The position numbers and the translations under genes are program-made. The notes under the pieces were generated by a model. It had not been told where the DNA came from, searched no databases, and was given only the letters and a program-made list of their open reading frames with translations. From the NCBI GenBank assembly GCA_023473405.1, contig JAMCZD010000031.1, positions 1-5,314 of the forward strand: DNA of 5,314 nt. The letters are read 5' to 3'. Positions 1-5,314 of the stretch are shown here, piece by piece. Source of the stretch: Candidatus Omnitrophota bacterium. GTDB lineage: Bacteria; Verrucomicrobiota; Verrucomicrobiia; Limisphaerales; UBA1319. The first letter of the stretch is position 1. Every line of letters starts with the position of its first letter.

Positions 1-177
1 TGCAAAGGGCGAAGGGCTAAGCGGTAAGGGCGAAGGGCTAGGCGGTAAGGGCGAGGAGGACGCGGAACAGAGGACGGAAGACGGAGGACAGAGGACAGAG
101 GACGGAATGGGTGGTGCAAAGGGCGAAGGGCTAAGCGGTAAGGGCGAAGGGCTAAGCGGTAAGGGCAAGGGGCTAAG
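1..177. repeat. Degenerate heptanucleotide (7-bp) tandem repeat array inside lpxB
   Basis: The stretch divides into 7-bp units. From base 1: TGCAAAG, GGCGAAG, GGCTAAG, CGGTAAG, GGCGAAG, GGCTAGG, CGGTAAG, GGCGAGG, AGGACGC, GGAACAG, then AGGACGG-type units to 105. After a short break the series restarts at 115 with TGCAAAG and runs GGCGAAG, GGCTAAG, CGGTAAG (twice), GGCAAGG, GGCTAAG to 177. Three consecutive heptamers make a 21-bp (seven-codon) unit, seen at 8-28, 29-49, 122-142 and 143-163. The array continues past the left edge or begins there. It lies in the reading frame of lpxB, between where the N-terminal domain should end and the LLPGSR motif. Short heptanucleotide tandem repeats are known in some cyanobacteria (STRR elements); kinship with those is not implied. 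Confidence 0.9.
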
Positions 178-889
178 GGACGTTGCGGGAGGGCAAGTGA
201 AGGAGCGGGAGGAGGTGCCTGCTCGGGAGAAGCCGGTTGGCGGCGATCCGGTGGGCCGGGCGCAACCCGTGCTGGTGCTCCTGCTGCCGGGGAGCCGGAG
301 GCGCGAGGTGCGCATGCATCTCCCGGCCATGCTCGAAGCCGCGGAGATCATTTCACGGCAGGCATTGGTTCGATTGCGCCTGGTCCTGCCTAATGAAGCA
401 TTGGTTGAGCTGGCACGCCCGTGGGCAATTAACATGCCGGGTCTGGAAATTCGGGCGGGCGGCCTGGCGGATTCGTTGGCCGAATCGGGGCTGGCAATTG
501 CAGCTTCTGGCACAGTCACCATGGAATGCGCCTTTTTCCGCGTGCCCACCGTTGTTATTTACCGGACTTCATGGAGCACCTACGAGCTTGGCAAACGCAT
601 TATCAGGGTGAAATACCTGGCCATGCCCAATTTGCTGGCCAATGAATCGGTCTATCCCGAATTGATCCAACACGGTGCGGTGGCGGAGGCCATCGCTTCC
701 CGGGCGACCGATTTGTTGCATGACCCGCTCCTCCGTGCCGCCGTGCAGGCCAAGCTGAGCAAGGTTATTGCCAGTTTGGGCCCGCCTGGGGCGAGCCAAA
801 GGGCCGCCCAGGCCGTCCTGGATCACTTGGGAACCAAGCGCGGGTTTTTAAGAATCCCCTTGACGTTCTCGAACCAGCCGTCCACGTAA
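2..889 (+). CDS. lpxB: Lipid-A-disaccharide synthase (LpxB), C-terminal part, 5' end outside window
   Basis: LpxB (glycosyltransferase family GT19) joins UDP-2,3-diacylglucosamine to lipid X, giving the lipid A disaccharide 1-phosphate. It acts at the cytoplasmic face of the inner membrane. About 295 residues are visible and the frame is open to the left edge, so the ATG at 107 is not taken as the start. Residues 1 to ~60 are repeat-encoded Gly/Lys/Glu-rich sequence (see repeat entries). The conserved C-terminal domain begins at LLLPGSRRREV (93-103) and continues through ASGTVTMECA (168-177), VIYR (185-188), AMPNLLANE (207-215) and RAAQAVLDHLG (267-277). These line up with E. coli LpxB as I recall it (LLPGSR, ASGTAALE, GYR, PNLLAG, AAQAVL). 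The N-terminal domain with the GHP-type motif is not visible, so an intact full-length gene cannot be proven. After DHLG an 18-residue tail is read antisense to the end of the convergent gene. The family call is firm; functionality is uncertain because of the repeat insertion. Confidence 0.9.
   Translation, partial: AKGEGLSGKGEGLGGKGEEDAEQRTEDGGQRTEDGMGGAKGEGLSGKGEGLSGKGKGLRDVAGGQVKEREEVPAREKPVGGDPVGRAQPVLVLLLPGSRRREVRMHLPAMLEAAEIISRQALVRLRLVLPNEALVELARPWAINMPGLEIRAGGLADSLAESGLAIAASGTVTMECAFFRVPTVVIYRTSWSTYELGKRIIRVKYLAMPNLLANESVYPELIQHGAVAEAIASRATDLLHDPLLRAAVQAKLSKVIASLGPPGASQRAAQAVLDHLGTKRGFLRIPLTFSNQPST
71..105. repeat. Purine-only AGGACRG heptamer sub-array (five copies)
   Basis: Five consecutive heptamers differ from each other at one or two positions: AGGACGG (71-77), AAGACGG (78-84), AGGACAG (85-91 and 92-98), AGGACGG (99-105). 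On the + strand the only pyrimidine is the single C in each unit, so the tract is strongly strand-asymmetric. It sits between two blocks of the NNNNAAG-type heptamers and is a distinct subtype of the same 7-bp array. In the lpxB frame it encodes a hydrophilic Arg/Thr/Glu/Asp/Gly-rich stretch. Confidence 0.85.
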
Positions 890-3696
890 TGACAGATAAT
901 GGTCAGCTCCTTCAAGCCCGCCACCGGGATCTTGAGGTGTGCCGTCTGGTCTTTCTGCAAAACGCCTGTCGCCTGAATCGGGACGCCATCGCCCAACACT
1001 TCGAAGAAGACCTTCCCATCTCCGGCAGCCGCGCAATCTGTCTCCAGGAAGGGGTGCGTCGAGGTATACGCCGAGACATCCCAATCGATCCAGAATGGCG
1101 CCAGGGTTTCCAAGTCCGGAGAGGACCCATGGACAATCGGCCTCGAGCCGGCGTCATGCTGCCGGTCGGTCCAGAGCGGCTGGACCCGGCGCAGGACAAT
1201 TTCCTTGTCGCCGGCGGCGGGTTGTACGGTTGGCAACCAACCGAGTGTCGAGTTCGCGGTCGCCTCAGGCGGCATGGGCGCACTTCTCATTTCAACGGTC
1301 CACTGCACCTTGCCGTCATTGCCGCTGTCGAACGTTATCTCCGACCAAAAATCATGAATTACCACGTTGGTAACGGCCTGGCCATTGGCCTTGACCCTGG
1401 CAATGGTCACACCCGACGGCAAGTGAAGGGCCATTGAATAGCGGAAGTGGCTTGCCGTTTCCACCCAGCCGCTCAAGGTCTGGAATCCCTTGTCCCATTG
1501 GATTCGTTCCAGTGCGCCGGCCCCGTTGACAATATGGCGATTGTCACCCAGAAACTGCGGGGCATCGGTTTCCTCCCGAATAACCAAGACCCGGCAACTG
1601 GCCGGCGGCAGCCCGACCCGCAATTCGTTGGTGAACGCGCCGAGGTACTGCTGCCGCCAGAAGTCATACACCAGGTATCGCCGGTCAGGTTTTAAATCTA
1701 AATGCTTGCCAAACTTCACAATCGCATTTTGCGGCTCGCCGACATTTCCCCCCGGCCCCGCCCCGCTGTCCAGCGTCCAATTGAACAAACCAACCACGTC
1801 CCACTGGCCTACGCCGCCCTGCCGAATCTTGCAGTCCCAGATGCGGGGAAACTTGGGAGCCCAACCCGGCGGACGGTCAAACAAGTCGCAGGGACGCGCC
1901 GCGATACCCTGGGCGGGGAATGCCTTTTTCAAGATTTGGATGCGGGATGGGGGGAGCTTGGTAATGTCATCGCCCGAGAAAGCGGCCCCGCCGGAGAGGG
2001 CAACAAAGCTGGCCCAGACCCGGCTTTGGGCATCGGTGGGCAGGTCGATATGAAGCAGGCCGGGGTCGCCAATCCAGAAATTGTTGTGGCCGAAATAGCG
2101 GCGAGGCCAGGACTCGAGTGTGGGATAGAGGCCGGTCAAATCACCGCCGCGCACCTCGCCGCCCAGACACTGGCCGTCGGAAAGTCCGGCGCTTAACCAT
2201 TCGTAGCCGTGGCTGCTCAACAGATAGCCTTTGCAAGGCGCCAGGATTCCCAGCATCGTCCGCACTGCCTCCCGGTAGGAGACCTCGTAAGGAGCCGTCA
2301 AACCGAGGGGCTGGTCTAAAGGGAAGGAACCGACCTCGAGATAGCGGAACCCCCAGTCATTCACCAGGCGATTGACGGTTTCACGAAGAAACTGCTTGAA
2401 GTTCTGCCGTGACAGGTCGTAGCCGCCGCTCATGCCAATGGCGAATAGGCCTTTTTGATTCGATTGCCCCGCATCTTCACCAAACGGGCTGAACCATAAT
2501 CCCGGCACGAACCCTTTGGACTGGATATAATCGGCCACGCCCTTCATGCCTTCCGGAAATCGGTCCGGCCGCGGCCACCACTGTCCGCTGCTGTGTGAAC
2601 CTTCTTGCCAGCCGTCATCGAGCTGGACATAGCGCAGACCGAATTCATCCAGGTGATTCGCCTTCAAGGCGTCGATGTTGGCAAATAATTCGTCCTGGTT
2701 GGTTGATGCCCCGGTGTCGCGGCTGCACCAACCGCTCGGCGGACGGTCCAAGATGGGGTGGGGCCGGTAAGCCCGCGCCGCCGTTCCATAGGCTTCGAGT
2801 CCTTGAAAGACATTGGTCGGTGCGCCCATGACAAACACCGGCGATTCCCAAGTCTCCGTTTCGACCGACAAAGGGGTACTCTCATAAGAACAGCACGACT
2901 TGAAAAAGATCGCCCGCCCATCCCGTTGCGGGTCCACCTCGGCTTCGATGTGATTGGACCCTTTGGCGTAGAGCGCGCCCAGGACGACGCTGCGCTCATC
3001 GGCCCGGTTGTAGGCGCAGAGATAGAAACGGCTGTCGGTTTCCCAATGATTGCGCGCGTCGGTCAGATCGATGGGTTCGATTTCCGAATAACCCGTGCCG
3101 GCGGTGGGATTGGCCAGGACACAGACCTTATGGACGTCCTCACCAGCGTATATTCTTCCCTCGGGCACGGTGACTTGGCTTATCTTGATCCCTTTGGCAT
3201 CGGGGAGGCGCACCTGGACAAAAAGCAAAGGCAGATTGTCATACATCGTGAGCGCCAGCACCATTGGGCGAACCGTTCCGCGCTGAATCTCGAGCCGGAT
3301 ACCGCGGTCTATCGGCTGCCGGATCAGGAAAAAGGTGAACGTTGGCGGTCCATTCGTCGTCGAGATGGTGCCGTCGGTGTCCAGGGTGCAACGGAGCTGA
3401 GTGGCAAACACCGTTCCATCGTTATACAACGCTTCCCACTCGCCGCTGGCCAGGTTGAACGTGGTGGCGATCAAACCATTGCTCAACCGTAGCACCTTGC
3501 CGTCCCGGTTCAACTGGGTAACGGCTTGCGCGGGCACCACCAGGAGCACACATAACACCACAAACAACCCGGCCCATCCACGCGCACCGGCCAGCGCCAG
3601 GCCGCGACTATACCAGGCATTAGACGCTCCCGATTTGCCGGTCGAAAACCGGTCGCGCCGTGGTCGTCCGTCCCGCTTAAAAACATCACAAGTCAT
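823..3696 (-). CDS. Secreted GH36-type alpha-galactosidase-like protein with substituted nucleophile position
   Basis: About 957 residues. The start at 3696 is chosen because it gives a signal peptide ending PAQA at 58 (hydrophobic core GLFVVLCVLLVV at 43-54, long basic N-region) and has GGAAAG five bases upstream. The frame stays open further upstream but would overlap the divergent sigma gene. Residues ~60-310 resemble the N-terminal beta-sandwich of GH36. The TIM barrel follows: GWCSRDTG (322-329), LDDGW (359-363), RFPEGMKGVADYI (379-391), PGLWFSPF (398-405), RYLEVGSF (451-458), EVRGGD (514-519), FWIGDPG (540-546), SGDD (574-577). C-terminal beta domains carry LFNW (637-640) and YDFWRQQYLG (677-686). 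The last ~120 residues resemble an NPCBM module. In family members I recall, RYFKIDF holds the nucleophile Asp; here that site is Gly456, while the presumed acid/base Asp519 remains. Family members release terminal alpha-galactosyl units; activity here is doubtful and it may be a divergent or non-catalytic relative. It is exported, to the periplasm or beyond. Confidence 0.85.
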   Translation of the reverse strand: MTCDVFKRDGRPRRDRFSTGKSGASNAWYSRGLALAGARGWAGLFVVLCVLLVVPAQAVTQLNRDGKVLRLSNGLIATTFNLASGEWEALYNDGTVFATQLRCTLDTDGTISTTNGPPTFTFFLIRQPIDRGIRLEIQRGTVRPMVLALTMYDNLPLLFVQVRLPDAKGIKISQVTVPEGRIYAGEDVHKVCVLANPTAGTGYSEIEPIDLTDARNHWETDSRFYLCAYNRADERSVVLGALYAKGSNHIEAEVDPQRDGRAIFFKSCCSYESTPLSVETETWESPVFVMGAPTNVFQGLEAYGTAARAYRPHPILDRPPSGWCSRDTGASTNQDELFANIDALKANHLDEFGLRYVQLDDGWQEGSHSSGQWWPRPDRFPEGMKGVADYIQSKGFVPGLWFSPFGEDAGQSNQKGLFAIGMSGGYDLSRQNFKQFLRETVNRLVNDWGFRYLEVGSFPLDQPLGLTAPYEVSYREAVRTMLGILAPCKGYLLSSHGYEWLSAGLSDGQCLGGEVRGGDLTGLYPTLESWPRRYFGHNNFWIGDPGLLHIDLPTDAQSRVWASFVALSGGAAFSGDDITKLPPSRIQILKKAFPAQGIAARPCDLFDRPPGWAPKFPRIWDCKIRQGGVGQWDVVGLFNWTLDSGAGPGGNVGEPQNAIVKFGKHLDLKPDRRYLVYDFWRQQYLGAFTNELRVGLPPASCRVLVIREETDAPQFLGDNRHIVNGAGALERIQWDKGFQTLSGWVETASHFRYSMALHLPSGVTIARVKANGQAVTNVVIHDFWSEITFDSGNDGKVQWTVEMRSAPMPPEATANSTLGWLPTVQPAAGDKEIVLRRVQPLWTDRQHDAGSRPIVHGSSPDLETLAPFWIDWDVSAYTSTHPFLETDCAAAGDGKVFFEVLGDGVPIQATGVLQKDQTAHLKIPVAGLKELTIICHYVDGWFENVKGILKNPRLVPK

Positions 3697-3707
3697 TCTA
3701 ACTTTCC
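3694..3707 (-). promoter_or_regulatory. Ribosome binding site and start codon of the GH36-like gene
   Basis: Read on the - strand, GGAAAG (complement of 3702-3707) is followed by five bases, TTAGA, and then ATG (complement of 3694-3696). This purine-rich Shine-Dalgarno-like element decides between this ATG and the more upstream in-frame ATG at 3954. That upstream ATG would add 86 residues without signal-peptide character and would run into the sigma factor gene. Confidence 0.6.
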
Positions 3708-3860
3708 AATCACCTGAAGTCAGCCATAGCCGCCGGGATTTGTCACCGAATTGTTTTGACAGCGAACCCCGTGTGGCGGTTACTGGAATCGGCAAATGGG
3801 CTTTATGACAAGTCCGCAGGAATCTAGTCCAAGCAACGGCTCCGCCGCCCTCGACTCGGC
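3697..3860. promoter_or_regulatory. Divergent intergenic control region between the GH36-like gene and the sigma gene
   Basis: This 164-bp gap must hold the promoters for both divergent genes. On the + strand a perfect TTGACA lies at 3756-3761, with GTTACT 17 bases downstream (3779-3784). That is a weak housekeeping -35/-10 candidate pointing at the sigma gene, with a good -35 and a poor -10. On the - strand TTGGAC and TCATAA lie ~18 bases apart (complement of ~3801-3830), an even weaker candidate for the GH36 gene. I found no convincing paired ECF-type GGAAC/GTC promoter and no clear operator palindrome. The region's role follows from gene orientation; the individual boxes are guesses. Confidence 0.4.
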
Positions 3861-4481
3861 ATGAACAATCCCGCCGAAACCGAATTGATCGACCGTTGCC
3901 GCCGTGGTGAAGCGGCGGCGTGGGACCAGCTCTTTGACCTGCATTACGCCGCAACCGCTCGATTCGTGTTTCAATTGGCGCCGGATTTCAAACGTGAAGA
4001 CGTCGAGGAGATTTGCCAGGACGCATTCATGGCCGTCATCAAGCGCCTCGAGTCGTTCCGCGGCCAGAGCCAGTTCCAGACCTGGCTGTTTTGCATCGCC
4101 GCCAACAAGGCTCGCGATTATCGGGAACGCCAAAACGCCGCCAAGCGCGGGGGCGGCGCCGTTACGCTCTCCCTTCACGCAACCGACCCCGAAATGGGCC
4201 CGGCGATTGACCCGCCCGGCTCCGATCCAGGACCCGATACCCAGCTCATTAAGGCCGAGCGCCTGGCCATGGTCGGCCATGCCCTGCAACAATTGGAACT
4301 CCCCTGCCGCGAGATGATCGAACTCCGATATTTCGGCGATCTGAGCTATGAGGAAATCGGACTGACCTTGCGCCTCAATCCCAAAACCGTCAGCTCGCGC
4401 CTCAGCCGATGCCTCGACCGGCTCGCCGCCGTTGCGCGCGGATTGTTGGCTCGGGAGAATTCGACCCCTTATTCCGTCTAA
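3861..4481 (+). CDS. ECF-family RNA polymerase sigma factor (sigma-70 family)
   Basis: 206 residues, a typical length for an ECF sigma factor, which directs RNA polymerase to a small regulon in response to an envelope or extracellular signal. Region 2 covers about residues 9-92: core contact GEAAAWDQLFDLHY (16-29), VEEICQDAFMAVIKRLESFRG (48-68, the D-A-F-x-x-V/I type motif), and the promoter-melting part FQTWLFCIAANKARDYRER (72-90). A Gly/Pro-rich linker (~95-127) replaces sigma region 3. Region 4 follows: LPCREMIELRYFGDLSYEEIG (147-167) and the helix-turn-helix recognition part LNPKTVSSRLSRCLDRL (172-188). The start at 3861 is forced: an in-frame TAG lies at 3825-3827 and no other start codon intervenes. 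There is no clear Shine-Dalgarno sequence. It is followed five bases later by a membrane-protein gene and is divergent from the GH36-like gene, so control of that gene is possible but unproven. Confidence 0.93.
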   Translation: MNNPAETELIDRCRRGEAAAWDQLFDLHYAATARFVFQLAPDFKREDVEEICQDAFMAVIKRLESFRGQSQFQTWLFCIAANKARDYRERQNAAKRGGGAVTLSLHATDPEMGPAIDPPGSDPGPDTQLIKAERLAMVGHALQQLELPCREMIELRYFGDLSYEEIGLTLRLNPKTVSSRLSRCLDRLAAVARGLLARENSTPYSV

Positions 4482-4486
4482 CCAGT

Positions 4487-5314
4487 ATGCCGTCCGAATT
4501 GGACCCGAACATTGAGCAGTGGCTCGAGGCCTACGCCAAACGACGGCGCGAGGCCGCCGGCGCACCGCTCGAGATGCCCTCGGCCATGCGTCAATTCCTG
4601 CAGACCGAGATCGCCCGCGCCTTTTCAGAACGCGACGAGGCCGGTGTTTCATGGGCACGGCGGCTGACCGGATGGTGGCCGCGATTGGCATGGGGCAGCG
4701 CATTGGTGGCCGTCCTGGCGGTCGTCATTTGGGCATTCAGGCCAAGCCCGGCCAGGCACGAAGAGCGCTTGCGCCTGGTGCGAAACGACACTCAGGAGGT
4801 GCGGCAAATTGCCAAGGCCCTTCCCCCTGTGCCACCCGCGGTTCTAGCCCCGCCTCCGCCAAGCAGCACGCCTTCTCCGCTAATGGCCGAATCAGATAAA
4901 GAACAAGTGAGCGCGCCTGCGGCCGCTCCGTTGACCGCAACTGCTGCCGCCCCGGTTGCAGTCGGCCGATTGGAAGGCAAAGGCCTGACGGCATCGAGCA
5001 ACGCCAGAGGTCTACCCGCCCCGACTCAGCAATTCTATTTCGGCGCCCCGAAGCAGGACACTTTTGCCTTCGCCCGGCGTTCGGCTGCGCCTCTAACCAA
5101 CGTCCTTGGCACCGCGGCAGGTGCTGCGCCAGTCCAGAAAAGATCGGTTGGTGAACGATCCTCCAATGCGATTATCGAGTTGCGATTTGCCAATAACCTC
5201 GAGGAGCCCGGCGTCCCGCAAGTGAAGTTACGCGCAGGTTCGGGCGCGGTAGAAACGAATGTCTTGTCCCTCCAGGTTTTGAATTCTTTTACCCTCGACC
5301 GACAAGGCGAGCAG
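4487..5314 (+). CDS. Single-pass membrane protein, candidate anti-sigma partner, 3' end outside window
   Basis: The frame is open from ATG 4487 to the right edge, giving 276 visible residues. The cytoplasmic head (1-65) is charged and amphipathic, with IEQWLEAYAKRRREAAG (9-25) and FLQTEIARAFSERD (37-50). One membrane helix spans about 66-84 (RLAWGSALVAVLAVVIWAF), with basic or aromatic residues before it suggesting the N-terminus is inside. Then comes a long Pro/Ala/Ser-rich, probably disordered extracytoplasmic stretch (~112-215), and a possibly folded part beginning near NAIIELRFAN (227-236) that is cut off. No cysteine is present in the visible part, so it lacks the zinc-binding HxxxCxxC of ZAS anti-sigma factors. 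It starts five bases after the sigma stop without its own Shine-Dalgarno, which implies translational coupling. Position and topology suggest it holds the sigma factor at the membrane; no named domain was recognised, so this role is inferred. Confidence 0.8.
   Translation, partial: MPSELDPNIEQWLEAYAKRRREAAGAPLEMPSAMRQFLQTEIARAFSERDEAGVSWARRLTGWWPRLAWGSALVAVLAVVIWAFRPSPARHEERLRLVRNDTQEVRQIAKALPPVPPAVLAPPPPSSTPSPLMAESDKEQVSAPAAAPLTATAAAPVAVGRLEGKGLTASSNARGLPAPTQQFYFGAPKQDTFAFARRSAAPLTNVLGTAAGAAPVQKRSVGERSSNAIIELRFANNLEEPGVPQVKLRAGSGAVETNVLSLQVLNSFTLDRQGEQ

Noticed and set aside
1..177. CRISPR array
   Set aside because: There are no unique spacers between repeats; the units are contiguous 7-bp and 21-bp tandem copies.
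826..849. Hairpin CTTGG-GAA-CCAAG followed by TTTTT as a rho-independent terminator
   Set aside because: The stem is only five pairs, the loop three bases, and six bases separate it from the T run. It also lies inside the coding end of both genes. Too weak to annotate.
107..889. ATG at 107 as the start of a complete 260-residue gene
   Set aside because: The frame is open to the left edge, the ATG lies inside the repeat array, and the product would lack the whole N-terminal LpxB domain. It is treated as an internal Met of a partial gene.
889..3492. Several + strand open frames of 80-245 codons opposite the GH36-like gene
   Set aside because: All lie antisense to a well-supported conserved protein and their translations are Arg/Pro/Gly-rich without motifs, as expected of shadow frames.
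3784..3830. ECF-type autoregulatory promoter (GGAAT ... GTC) before the sigma gene
   Set aside because: GGAAT at 3785 and the next GTC at 3812 are about 22 bases apart, beyond the usual ~16-17 base spacing, and the other GGAAT at 3820 has no partner at the right distance.
3697..3954. 86-residue upstream extension of the GH36-like protein to an ATG at 3954
   Set aside because: The extension overlaps the divergent sigma gene and has no homology or signal character. The ATG at 3696 has a Shine-Dalgarno and leads straight into a signal peptide.
3780..4703. Long - strand open frame (307 codons) opposite the sigma gene
   Set aside because: It is antisense to a clearly conserved ECF sigma factor and the membrane-protein start, has no recognisable motifs, and is explained by high GC content and codon bias of the true gene.
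4519..4899. + strand open frame of 126 codons downstream of the sigma gene
   Set aside because: It is in another frame of the membrane-protein gene that starts at 4487; its translation is low-complexity and lacks the membrane helix and codon pattern of the true frame.

Overview
The window looks like a piece of a Gram-negative, GC-rich chromosome, most likely from the Verrucomicrobiota (a Pedosphaera/Limisphaerales-like relative). This placement is an inference. It rests on three things: a lipid A gene (outer-membrane lipopolysaccharide), a large secreted glycoside hydrolase, and an ECF sigma factor followed by a cysteine-free single-pass membrane protein with a Pro/Ala-rich outer part. I recall that last pairing as common in that phylum. 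No sequence search was possible.

Layout. (1) From the left edge to 889 on the + strand is the 3' part of lpxB (lipid-A-disaccharide synthase). Its first ~180 visible bases are an array of degenerate 7-bp repeats that stays in the lpxB reading frame. (2) On the - strand, 3696 down to 823, lies a ~957-residue secreted GH36-type (alpha-galactosidase-like) protein. It converges on lpxB and overlaps its 3' end by 67 bp. Its fold motifs are clear, but the position expected to hold the catalytic nucleophile Asp is Gly. (3) A 164-bp divergent intergenic region, 3697-3860, separates it from (4) an ECF sigma factor gene at 3861-4481 on the + strand. (5) Five bases later a + strand gene begins at 4487 and runs open to the right edge. 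It encodes a cytoplasmic head, one membrane helix and a Pro/Ala-rich extracytoplasmic part, and is a candidate membrane partner (anti-sigma-like) of the sigma factor.

How they may work together. The sigma factor and membrane protein form a tight two-gene unit that probably couples an envelope or extracellular signal to transcription. The GH36-like gene is transcribed divergently from the same short control region and could be a target, but no convincing ECF promoter was found. lpxB is functionally separate and probably belongs to a lipid A gene set to the left of the window. No tRNA, rRNA, CRISPR array, insertion sequence or origin was recognised. The points most worth a second look are the heptamer array inside lpxB, the substituted active site of the GH36 protein and the convergent gene overlap.
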